DNA from: Orobanche coerulescens
Taxonomy: Eukaryota > Streptophyta > Magnoliopsida > Lamiales > Orobanchaceae
Direction of reading: 5' to 3'
Length of the DNA: 64,000 nucleotides
NCBI GenBank assembly: GCA_033398695.1
Contig: CM065816.1
Location: 128,065,358-128,129,357 of the forward strand
Shown: positions 32,834 through 43,503 of the stretch, one piece after another
Layout of the letters: every line of letters starts with the position of its first letter
How positions within the stretch are numbered: position 1 is the stretch's first letter
Notes under the pieces: generated by a model
Databases searched by the model: none
What the model was told of the DNA's origin: nothing
Seen by the model: only the letters and a program-made list of their open reading frames with translations
Program-made: the position numbers and the translations under genes

Positions 32834-34471
32834 TGTAGCGACCACTTTTTAAAATGACATTTTGAAATAATTTCAAGGGAGATTATATATCCTTAAAAAA
32901 ATAATTGAATCATTGCAGCGGAAATTGAAATAAAGTCATCCATTTCGCAAGTAAATAGAAATAAAATTCCCGACATTCAAAACATCCATAATATCCAACC
33001 ATGACATTAAAGCCAAAGTTTAAAATTTTAAATGAACGAAATAAATAAAAAGCTAATAAATATTATTATCACGCCACGCCTTTGCCCGTCACGTCAGTCT
33101 CCTTAACCTGAAAGGTTTAAATAATGGGGTGAGCTTTCAACTCGCTCAGTGAGAAGAGAACGCTTTGTTAAATTTAAATACATACATGTTGTCAAGTAGA
33201 TATGACATACCTGAACCTGGTGATTGTCCGAGGGCCATTAATATGCGAACTTTGTGCATACGCGAAGGTAAGGGCTCGTCGTTTCTGAATTCGGGTTAGA
33301 GTTGGAATTCTGGGTTAGGTTGAGAGGTTTATGGTTTTGATTGGATTTGGATAAGGGCGATTAGTGGTGCTCCGGTTGTGGATTCAGGCCGTCAAGTTCG
33401 GGCCGGGTTACTATTTCTGATGAAGGATTCACAACGGTGATTTGTTTTTTTTTTAGATGTACTTCGATTTTAGGCATGATTTTGGTTGGAAAGATGAAGG
33501 GTCGATTGAACGGGGTCTCAACTTGTGCATTTTGGGTCAGATTCAGACGAGTTGGGGTTTTGAGTTTGGTTTGGGTGGATAATCGTGGTTGCATCGGACT
33601 CGATTTATGTAGTTTCAGCGGGGGGTTTGAGGACGACACAGGGCGAAGTGAAAGCCGCTGCTGTTCTTTTTTTTATGGTTATTTGAAGCTAGACTGTTTC
33701 TTGTCATTCATCCGTGAGTGGGGGATATACAGGGGTTGAAGATGGCGAAACTTAAAAAGTCAGATACAGGATCGAATTTGGATGTCAAATTGGAGAGTGC
33801 TATGGGATGAACAAGTAAAAAAAGAAAATGGAGAAGACATACCTTTGATGGGTGAGAAGAAAAGATTTCAGTCCGCAGGAGGTTAGGGCCGATGATTTGC
33901 AAAATATAAAAGTGTTGCGGCCGTGAACAATTTTGCAGAGTATATTTTTGGGCGTATTGTGTATTCTGAAAAAAAAATTGTGCTGAATAAATATACAGTA
34001 TAAACAATTTAGGTTTAGGGTGGTAGAGTTTTGATCTATATAGAGTTCTTGTTGGATGTGGATAGATCAAAATATAATATAAATTATAAAATTACTTTAA
34101 ATCTTTAATTAATAAGCTTACTAATTTAAAGTTGAATTAATTAAATTACCTTAATTAATCTTTATTAATAACCTATTAATTTATGATATTAATATTAATG
34201 GAAAATTAAATTGTAAGATTAATAATAATAATAGGTTCTTAATATTACATTTAGAATAATCAAGTAAAATCGATCTGGGCTATTATAATACAAGAACTTG
34301 GACTCGAGCCTGTAGTGTAAACTACAATCATGATATGCGAATAAGGAAAAAAATGGACCTTATTTAATAAATGGAATAAAATTCGTAAATAAATTGTTGG
34401 ACATTTAAAATCATTCATGTGCTTTTTATAAATTATAAAATAAATACATGCTCGAAAATCGGGGCGTTACA
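32834..34471 (-). mobile_element. Element F: 5' LTR
   Basis: It starts TGTAACGCCCCG at 34471 and ends GTGGTCGCTACA at 32834, about 1.64 kb. It lacks the palindrome array seen in the other families here. The open frames inside it (for example 33361-33639) show no domain. Confidence 0.88.
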
Positions 34472-35049
34472 TGAAGCGCAGCAAACGAACAAAGAAGAAG
34501 AAAGAGGGAGACTGGATAGTAATGGGGGGAAGATGTGGAAACAAACGGAAGAGAAGGTATCAATCAAAGAGAAAGCGGCAGGAAAGAACGAAGTAAGCAG
34601 ACAGGGGGCGACGAAAGCAGGAGTGAAGAAGGTGAAGGAGACAGGGGAAGCAGTAAACAAAGGACACGAAACTGTCGAGCCCAATAAGGAAACTCGCGTT
34701 TAACACCCTATCAAATAGGAGCACAATTCTGAAAAATGTAATAATATAAATGAAGTTTAGCATATCAATGGCTACACCAAACTGCATAACACTCAAAAAT
34801 AGGTAGCAAACTAAATTCAGAAGAGACAATATCATCGAAGGCAGAGAAGAGCACCAAGCTGAGGAATATAATAATACAAGCTAGGTTGGGCATACCCACA
34901 GCCGAGCCCAGCTGCACAGAACCCAAAAAATAGTCAGCCAAGTAAAATAACACAAAATAATACAAGATAATATAATTTTTTGTTTCAATGGCGAAGATTT
35001 TATCACCGAGCACTCTTCACGTTTTTTTCCAGTCGATAGAGATATACAT

Positions 35050-35750
35050 TACAAGAAATCACATTATATTAGCAACATTGACCTATGAAAGCTACACGCC
35101 ACCGTGAAACCTTTGAAACCCTCACCAGCTCTAGCATAATATCTATCAAACAAAGCAATGGAACTACATCAATCAAACAGAAATCATAGATTTCATAACA
35201 AAATAAGGGGATAAAATCCCTAATTCCAGGAAATACATGATTCCACACAAAATCACAACTACTATCCAGATCAGACCATATTTTTAACTATTGTATATAT
35301 ATAAATGCCCTCGATGAATATCCTTCACTGAAACAAGACCAAAAAAAGGGCTAGCCACGCAGCGAAGTAAAGAAATTACTGAAAATAACCACCATCAACG
35401 CTAATGCACAATTGTAACTAAAAAATACAATTTGCTGTATAATCCCTCTCGACAACAAGAAGAAGAGAGACCCAAAGTTTAACAGATGCATCTACAATAC
35501 AGTAAAAGCTACACAACAACATCAAACCTTTGAGACCCCAACTCAGCTCTAGCACAATAATTATCGAACAAAGCAATGGAACTACAACGATGAAACATCA
35601 ATCATAGATTTCATAACAAAATAAGGGAGATAAAATCCCTAAATTCATGAGATACATGAATCCACACAAAATCGCAACCGCTATCCAGGTCAGACCATAT
35701 TTTTAACTATTGTATATATATAAATGTCCTCGACGAATATCATAGAGGAA
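35050..35750. repeat. Imperfect tandem duplication, period about 417 bp
   Basis: AAAGCAATGGAACTACA, ATCATAGATTTCATAACA and ATATTTTTAACTATTGTATA occur in the same order in 35097-35320 and 35513-35730. The two copies have diverged by scattered substitutions. Confidence 0.75.
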
Positions 35751-35895
35751 AAACATAACTGACAACAAAAAAGAATACGAAGAAGATCGGAGAACACAAA
35801 GCAAACACACAGGTGAGGAAAACGAAGCGGCATCTACAAGAGAGGAGCAGGATACGGACGAAGCATGCAGGTGAAAGAGCCACCTGCCCGGCATT

Positions 35896-36388
35896 CTAGG
35901 CAGCAGCCACCATCTCAGCCAAGAAATCCTCCAAATGAACCTGTAAATTCAAGGGTTCTCATCAACAAACTGCTAAACAAACAGGCCGCAAACTAAAACG
36001 TATTTGTGAAGTATGTGTGTGTGTTGTGACCGTGAATCTAATTTGAAGAATAAACCTGAATGGAATGGGTTCCTACCTTTTTCTGCAATTCTCAATGAGT
36101 CGATCGGACTCAGAGAAAAAAGAAAGAAAGAAAGAGAGCACAAAAATAAGGACGACTGTGACTATGAGGAAGAAGAGGAATTGTAACCCAGGACAAAAAA
36201 AAACTCTAATCTAAAAGAAACATCATCTATGGGTATGATTCTATTAGTTATCATTGTTGAAGAGGAAACATCAACTGATGGAGCTGGTACTGCCGTAGCC
36301 AAAGCAGAAGGTTGTGAAATATACAGAATCATGCTTGAGGACGTAGTTGGAGTATTCGGTACAACACCTAGAGATGAGGTCAGACTTG
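35896..36388 (-). pseudogene. Possible fragment of a spliced host gene
   Basis: On the minus strand an acceptor-like TTTGCTTTTTAAG precedes an open Ser/Pro/Thr-rich stretch from 36388 (SLGVVPNTPTTSSSM). A donor-like AAAAAG|GTAGG stands at 36076 after RLIENCRK. An acceptor TTTACAG at 35941 precedes a short final exon, VHLEDFLAEMVAAA, with a stop at 35896-35898. Splice sites and phase are plausible but I recognise no family, and the middle of the first stretch may contain a further intron. It could be a captured gene fragment or chance. The plus strand of the same region holds an unrelated 52-codon frame (36235-36393). Confidence 0.3.
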
Positions 36389-36591
36389 CTTAAAAAGCAA
36401 ACAACAAGAACTTAGGGTAGATATGAAGAACAAATCGAATACCCATAAACTAATTTTATTTTTAAAGGCTTTCAGTGTGAAAAGATAAAATTTGTACACC
36501 AACTTTTATTACCTAAGAAAAAAATACGCCGTCATTGGGAATTTCGTGCTACACAACTTGCAAATAAACTTCAATTCCTGATCCTCCTCCA

Positions 36592-36596
<5 letters not shown>

Positions 36597-36624
<28 letters not shown>

Positions 36625-36653
36625 TTTTCTTCTTCTTCTTCTTCTTCTTCTTC

Positions 36654-36709
<56 letters not shown>

Positions 36710-36717
36710 GCTCTGGA

Positions 36718-36778
<61 letters not shown>

Positions 36779-36780
36779 TA
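36597..36780. repeat. Microsatellites (ATT)n, (CTT)n, (TTA)n
   Basis: Runs of ATT, then about eight CTT units, then two long runs of ATT/TTA separated by GCTCTGGATT. This is a simple repeat typical of plant intergenic DNA. Confidence 0.95.
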
Positions 36781-37197
36781 TTTATTTACTGGTAATACAA
36801 TCCATAAAATAGTTTGAATAACCAGAGCAAGAAAAAAGAAACCTAATAGTACAAAAATTCAAAATCAGCAAAAGAAACAAGAAAAAAGAACCTTAAATTT
36901 TACAACAATGCAGCACTTGTTTTTGCTTACCACCGCCAAAACAGTTCAAGAACAGAGAACCCATAAATAAAGTACAAATCAAATTCGAAAACAAAGTACC
37001 TTCTATAAATTAGTTTTTTTGCATGAGGCCAGAATCTAAGCTGCAACTGCGAACACGAGAGTCAAGAGGGAGGCGGAAAACACGAGAGTTAAGAGGGAGG
37101 CGGAAACTAAGGAGTGAGTTGGAAAGAAATGGAAGAGGAGGTGTCAATCAAAGAGAAAGCGGCTGGAAAAAATGAAGGAAGCAGAAAGGGGGCGACG

Positions 37198-39449
37198 TGT
37201 AATACCGGGTTGTAATTCAGTAATTATCATTCAGTATTTGTCACTGTCGGATTATTCACTCATTATTAATCACTCATCATTCATGATTCATTCAGTTGTA
37301 TTCATCGTTGGCGTATTTTAGCCGTGTATCAGCTACCGATCGTCATTCATCTCCGTTTGAGAATCGAGACGAGAGTATTATCATAATCATCGTGTTTGGT
37401 AGTCTTGTGTTGGAAGTATCACCTATTGCATGTTATCGGACTCGATTACATTCATATAAGTATTGTATGTCGGATCATTCACCTTTTGTAACGAGAAGAT
37501 GGAGTGGTCGAATTTTGTCACTTCCAGCAGTGAGTTATGGCCGTAAACGATCATTCATTACGGCCGTAACATGCATTCATTAGTTTAGAGATGTTTTGGA
37601 TGAGGCTAACTTACGGCTGTAAGATCTTCAAGATACGGCCGTAAAGATGGAAGTTACGGGCGTAAATGAGGTCTTGTTACGGCCGTAAGCCGAGCAGTTT
37701 GGACCTGATGTTTTTTTTGATGAAGCTAAGTTACCCCCGTAAGGAGGGCTTTGTTACGGCCGTAAGGCCGTTGACCTTGGAAGGTTACGGCCGTAAGATA
37801 GGTGAGTTACGGCCGTAACTCGGAGCTGTATATATATAGACTTGGACGGGATTTTATCTTCATTTCACCACTTCTTCATCTTAGTTCCGAGAGAGAGGGT
37901 TTGAGAGAGAGATTTTTCATCATCAAACACTTGTGTGTTCGGTTTTCATCATCCTCATTCATTTGTGAAGCTTGGTTAGTCGATTTAGCACGAATTCACC
38001 GGATCGAAGTGCTTGGATTTTCAAAGATAAATTCTTCAACATCTTGGATTTCGATTTTTGTGTTGAGATATGATGTTTTGGATGTTATAATCATGTTGTA
38101 TGGAGTGTTATACTTGTGATTATGAATTGTTGAGGATTATCATCGGATTATTTGGGTTTATTCAAGAACACTTTGAATATTGATTTGGATTTGGGGTTTG
38201 TCGATTAGATGTTGTTGAAATCTCAAATTGGGTCATTTTGGGTTATTGATTGTGTTGAAAATGTTTTGTTGGATCGAAACACTCCTTGGAAGTTTGGTAT
38301 CGATATTATTGAGGATTGGTTGTAAACAATCAAAGACTGGATACAACGTGTTTGTATAATGCCCCAATGAACTTGGATTAGTTAGTTTTGAGTTAGTTAT
38401 CATCGTGCTTGATACATATTTTGAGCGGATTTTTGGTAATTGTGTTATTCAAGGTTGTTCGAGCGACCGACATCTCGTTTAGGATGTTTGTTCGAGGAAG
38501 GACATTCTTCACCGGTGTTGTGTAAGTTAATTCTTACTCGGTTAAAAGGATACTCATTCCTTTCGTTGTTGTTCATTCATAATCATAACTCATTCATAAT
38601 GTATTAACCGTATTGAGACTTGTAATTGTCAAATAATCATTTCATTCAGAAGGAACGACGGTTCCAATTATTTCAATGAGATATCATTCATGTCATTATT
38701 ATTTCATCTCGGCGAGTCTTTCTTGACCTTTGTCGTATTGCTATTCACTATAACTCATTGGTCACTTTTGCTCTTGTGGCCTTCTGGGTTCATATTGCGT
38801 GGACGGGTGGGAATGTGTGGAATTTTTAGTCGGGCACATGATAGTCATGTGATCGGGTTCACCGACACAATGGACTGTGCACACGGTAACGTACCTCCGT
38901 GAGACTAATTAGGTACAAGGGCGGGTGTGTCCGTACACTCGTCTTGTGCACTTGCACATACCATTACGGGCGTACTATGATACTCCTCTTCAGCCTAACT
39001 TCATAATTAAGATATATCATGATTGTGTTTATTCAACTTTTGAGGATTGTTGTTCTGTGTAACTGACCCCGTTGGGGGATGTTGTTTTCAGGTCATGGCA
39101 AGGCTAAAGCACGGGAAGAGAACGTTGACGGCGAGGAGTTCCAGTGATACTTGTAGGGGGCCTAAGTCCATTCAGTCATTCATATTTTTCTTCATTTTAT
39201 TTCCGCTGCAGACTTCCATTTTAATACTCATTTTTATTCAGTGTTGTATATTTTATCTCCATATAAAATATACATGTATTCTGTATTATCTTGGGTGTGT
39301 TGTAATGAAACTCCTCATCGGAGTAATTGATGATATAATGTGGTTCGGTACTACAATTATATTATTTAAGTCATTAATGTTCATTCGCCTGGTGGGTCCC
39401 AGTCGGGGGTCCACGGCACTGTAATAGTCGCCTAGTTTGGGGTGTTACA
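37198..39449 (+). mobile_element. Solo LTR G (about 2.25 kb)
   Basis: It begins TGTAATACCGGG and ends GGGGTGTTACA, and is flanked by CGACG at 37193-37197 and 39450-39454. A related uninterrupted sequence exists at 34600-34620 (GGGGGCGACGAAAGCAG). It contains TTACGGCCGTAA-type palindromes (37537-37820), TATATATA at about 37829-37838, and the terminal block CCTGGTGGGTCCC...GGTCCACGGC at 39390-39416. It is a relative of the A and B LTRs. Confidence 0.92.
37537..37838 (+). promoter_or_regulatory. Solo LTR G promoter: ACGGCCGT palindromes and TATA
   Basis: About ten copies of TTACGGCCGTAA, exact or degenerate, end at 37820. TATATATA follows within about ten bases. Confidence 0.78.
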
Positions 39450-39546
39450 CGACGGAAGCAGGAGTGAAGAAGGTGAAGGAGACAGGGGAAGCAGGTGAAA
39501 CAGATAGGAAGCGGGCGACGAAAGATCGCCTCTTATTACTTATGCT

Positions 39547-39547
<1 letters not shown>

Positions 39548-39577
<30 letters not shown>
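39548..39577. repeat. (TA)n microsatellite
   Basis: About 15 TA units stand next to the MITE end, in line with the TA-rich targets of many MITEs. Confidence 0.9.
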
Positions 39578-40023
39578 GGTGGAGTTATTCTAAAAAGTCT
39601 CTTATAATAAAAAGTGTAGGAAGGATTGTGTCACCTTGCCACATCATATGACATGTGGCACCCACCCCACCCCCCACCCCACGAATTTTTATTTTTCCCG
39701 GCAAAAAAATTTTTTTTTGGGGGGCCCAAATTTCCCAATTTTTTTTTCCCCGCAAAAAATTTATAAGTATGATGCACCATTTTTTTGGTGCATCACATTT
39801 ATAAGTTTTGGTGCATCACACTAATAAGTTTTACTGCATCACAGTTATAAGTTACTGCATCATAATTAACAGTTAAGTGCATCAAGTATGATGCAGTAAC
39901 TTATAACCTTAATGCACTAAATCATAATTGTGATGCAGTAATAATTTTTGGCGGGAAATTTTTTTTTTTTGCCCCCCAAATTTTTTTTTTTGGCGATAAA
40001 ATTTTTTTTCGGGGGGTGGGGGG
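39578..40023. mobile_element. Foldback MITE, cut by element D
   Basis: The left end reads GGAGTTATTCTAAAAAGTCTC. An inner inverted repeat pairs 39669-39740 (CCCCCCACCCC, AATTTTTATTTTT, GGGGGGC) with 39945-40023 (GCCCCCC, AAAATTTTTTTT, GGGGGGTGGGGGG). The centre holds repeated TGATGCA/TGCATCA segments of both orientations. The right terminal arm is missing because element D starts inside it. No coding capacity. Confidence 0.7.
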
Positions 40024-43000
40024 TGTAATACCCCCAGAGCCATCCAGGAATATTACAGCGCCGTGGGCCCCGAGATGGAACCCACAAGGCTGAAGGAAAT
40101 TTTCGCAAACAGTTACAAACGCCCAAGAGGCTAATGACGGTACATCCTTTAAAAACATTCGAAAACTCTATAAAACCCGTTTAACAAAACCGTCGTAAAA
40201 TCTCATTTGAGACCACAAGGCCCGAAATGCCAAAACTCAACAGTTTAAAAACATACGTTAAGCTATCGCTTACACGTACCGACAGAATAGATTTAGAAAA
40301 CGATTACGAGAGTAACCTAAGTTACCAGATACCAAAAGGCCATTTAAAAATACTCACGCAGCGGAAAAATACAAACAATTAAAATACTCTAGCAGCGGAA
40401 TACAACAACTGATCAGGAAACTCAATTCACAAATACATGCCCTAGCCAGTATCCTCTGGGAAGCTCATCTCTTCACGACCGCTACAAGCTTGATAATCCA
40501 AGAACCTAAAAAGAAAGCCCATGACGGTGTCAGCCATAATATCCAACAATGATAACCATCACATCACGTCAATAATTACATATAAATGGAAATACTAAGT
40601 AAGAATACGACCAATGTGATCTTACCGTCGTAACTTTACGAAAATCCACGATTCCTATCCTTAACAACACAATAAGATAATACCAAAATATCTGTACGGT
40701 ATCTCAACAATACCCAAGGTTCTCGAAACATTATCATAACTCGCGATACGGAAATTATACCAACTCTGGCCAATTCAATCCATCGGATAACGTCGACAAT
40801 TCCAATACAATAATCGATTGTCCATCAAAGACAAGTACCAAGGAAATACGGAACATACCTTAAGATACGAAATACCATTACAATCACGTCAGTCTAATCC
40901 GAGATCAGATCAACACAACATACGGACATGGTCCTAACACGAGACCTACAAATGCATACTCATATGACAACGTCAATATGATCACAACAATAATGACAAT
41001 GTATACTTATGGCAAGCCCATAATATACATATGCACAATAACAATACATGGCAATCCGATGATCCAGCGTTCACTGCCTAGATCCCCCGATGATCCCGTC
41101 AGACCAACCCGAGGTGGAAAACCCGTCCGATGATCCAGCGCACGCTAGCATAGATCCCCCAATGATCCCTTCGGACCAACACGAGGTGGACATATGACAA
41201 CAATGCACAACTGCACAAAACAACAGTACACAATACACGACAACAACAATGAACAAATGCATGACAACAACGATACACGAATGTATCACGACATGATTGA
41301 CACAAATGATAAAAATGATTAGAGTACTTGCCCCGAGTCCTTCGAGAACGATCTCAATGTCTAAACCATCACGAACCATTATCCTCAATACTCGACGGTC
41401 CAAAGTATCACGGGTTGCAGATAATTCATATCTTCGTCTTTATCACAATATATCCTCGATATACAAGTATACCAATAACAAAAGTAAATCATATATATTA
41501 TGATTTAGATTCCCAAAACTCGAAAACGATTTATAATCCCAAATCTCCTGTGATTACGATTATAAACATTGCTATACGAATTATACACGAATGAAATGGA
41601 AACCATTCATTAAATACTATAAACTGAGCAAGTAATAACTTACCTCAATAGCGATACGACGATGATGAAGCCTCTACCACTCTTATTGCCTTCGTCTACG
41701 AGCTCCTCGGCCCTGACCCATGCAATTCACGAACATACTCGAACACGACCGCAACATACGGTTATAATCACCGATCAATAATCTCAACCTATTGAAGTAA
41801 TCAATTAACACATATCCGATAACAATCAACAACCGACACGACCAACCAATCAACTCGGAGGGTCAACGATACCACGATCATATATAAAACCAAATAATAT
41901 ACTCAAACCATTTTACGAATTCATATCCATCATATGAACCGAAATCCGATGATTACTAATCAATATAACCGATAGACAAACTCAATGATTTCACAATATC
42001 CCGATTAAACACAATTCAAGGTGTATATAATCATGTTCTTCAACATATACTTCTCATAACATCATGAATCGCAACCAACCACCAAGAACATCGAGAATAC
42101 TACGATTCCATAATCATAACAACCTAATCAAGGCATTTGATCATCAATTCATCATCTTCCCTTAACAAAATTCCCGTAATTACCAAGAATCATCACAACA
42201 ATATTAATTCAATCACCATTCATACGAAAACGTGTAGAATTTCCCAAGTTCTACTCATTGAGGCATTTTATCGAACACTTTGAGGGCATAATCCAATTTA
42301 ATCAATTTAACGGAGAAATACTCGAATTTGTTCCACAACACTTCAAGGATAATGTATAATTACGAGAATACAACCAAGTTCTATCAACGATCTGAATTGA
42401 AACGAAGAAAATCGGCCAAAACATCAAGAAACTCTAAAAATATCCAAAACCAAGTGTTTAGGTGTTCTTACCTTCGATCCAGGTGGAAGATGATGTTATC
42501 CATGAATCCAACTTCCAAAAAATGTTGCTCTTTGATGATATCAATCAAATCCATCCATTTTTGCTGAAGAAATCGCGAAGAAACGAAGAAAAAAATGAAA
42601 AATGGCAAGTGATCCGTGTCCAGGCCTTATATAGGCCGAGACCTGCCGGTTCCTTACGTATGTAACCGGCAGCGTCCTTACGTACGTAGTCGGTCCCTGA
42701 AAACAAACTGCCTAGTTTGGTCGACATCCTTCCGTACGTAACCGGCAGCTGCTTACGCACGTAGCGGGACCTTACGGCCGTAACCGGCCACAGCCTTACG
42801 TACGTTATCGGCCAGTCCTTGCCCCCAGCGAGTCACTGACGACCGTGATCGGCCATCCCTGCGAGTCACTGCCGACCATGCTCGGCCACTACAGGTCATC
42901 TCGGTCACGACTCGGCCAGCTTCCCCCGTAACGTACGTAATACTTAATCCGTTGCATACGTAATACGTACGTTGACTTGCTACAGTATTATACTCATATT

Positions 43001-43465
43001 ACGTACGTAATACACTCTGTATAGCGTACGTAAATCCATCCGTTGACTCACCTGTCCACATCCGCGCCGAAAGCCGCCGACCATGGGCCCCACTATCCGA
43101 TCACAAGTCTGATTCCTCTTGTTACGTACGTAATGCCTTATGCATAACGTACGTAAAGCGTACCAACTTAGCGTACGTTAGCCCATAAACTTAACGTACG
43201 TAATGGCCTTCTGTACTTAGCCAAAATCCAACTGTTCCTGTCCGACGTCTCGACATACTGGATACGAACATACGGCATACTGAATACTCATATACTCAAC
43301 CCATTGTATTCTTAAATGTTATTGTCGACCAAATACGACAATTACACAAGTACAGTTGCTTCAGTCTTTCTATTATTTTATCCATACTGTACAGATTCTA
43401 TTCTGTACAATATAACTCGGATAAAATAACATTAAACAATAGTAATAGAAATTCCGGATATTACA
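40024..43465 (-). mobile_element. Element D: 3' LTR (3.44 kb)
   Basis: The terminal block CCTTGTGGGTTCC...CCCACGGCGCTG is at 40040-40093 in complement. TTACGTACGTAA-type palindromes fill about 42650-43205, upstream (minus strand) of CTATATAAGG at 42625-42634. Small frames such as 41071-41403 and 42328-42567 show no domain. Confidence 0.88.
42625..43205 (-). promoter_or_regulatory. Element D LTR promoter: ACGTACGT palindromes and TATA
   Basis: Repeated TTACGTACGTAA, TACGTACGTT and similar palindromes lie at 42653-43205, with one TTACGGCCGTAA at 42772-42783. The TATA box CTATATAAGG (42625-42634, complement) follows in element orientation. A 7-mer family built around GAGTCACTGCCGACC is embedded between 42825 and 42910. 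Confidence 0.75.
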
Positions 43466-43503
43466 TACTACACCACTTAAAATAAGTTTCGTCCTCAAAA
43501 CTT
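43466..43503 (-). promoter_or_regulatory. Element D: hairpin and degenerate polypurine tract
   Basis: AAGTTTTG-AGGA-CGAAACTT (43484-43503 in complement) precedes TTAAGTGGTGTAGTA, a decayed version of the AGAGGGGTAG tract, and then the LTR start. Confidence 0.68.

Larger units (their letters stand above)
27079..34471 (-). mobile_element. Element F: decayed chromodomain Ty3/gypsy element
   Basis: On the minus strand: 5' LTR (34471-32834), PBS, gag, protease, RT, RNase H, integrase with chromodomain-like tail, polypurine tract, and 3' LTR (27950 leftwards, interrupted by C2 at 27079). The end sequence TGTAACGCCC is shared by both LTRs. Every coding domain is recognisable, and every one contains frameshifts or stops. 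It is the oldest layer of the left-hand nest. Confidence 0.92.
34472..37197. other. Unassigned AT-rich DNA between elements F and G
   Basis: I recognise no complete gene here. Contents: a purine-rich block of about 120 bp at 34547-34665, repeated around the G insertion (37125-37197 and 39450-39520); an imperfect tandem duplication of about 417 bp (35097-35340 and 35513-35745); a possible minus-strand gene fragment (35896-36388); microsatellites (36597-36780); and two 28-bp direct repeats of a GAGGGAGGCGGAAA unit at 37050-37110. Confidence 0.6.

Noticed and set aside
34433..35013. Three overlapping minus-strand frames rich in Phe and Leu
   Set aside because: They reflect purine-rich or AT-rich composition of the plus strand; no motif, and codon positions show no pattern.
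36235..36393. 52-codon plus-strand frame in the unassigned region
   Set aside because: Too short and without a recognisable family; the minus strand offers a better spliced reading.
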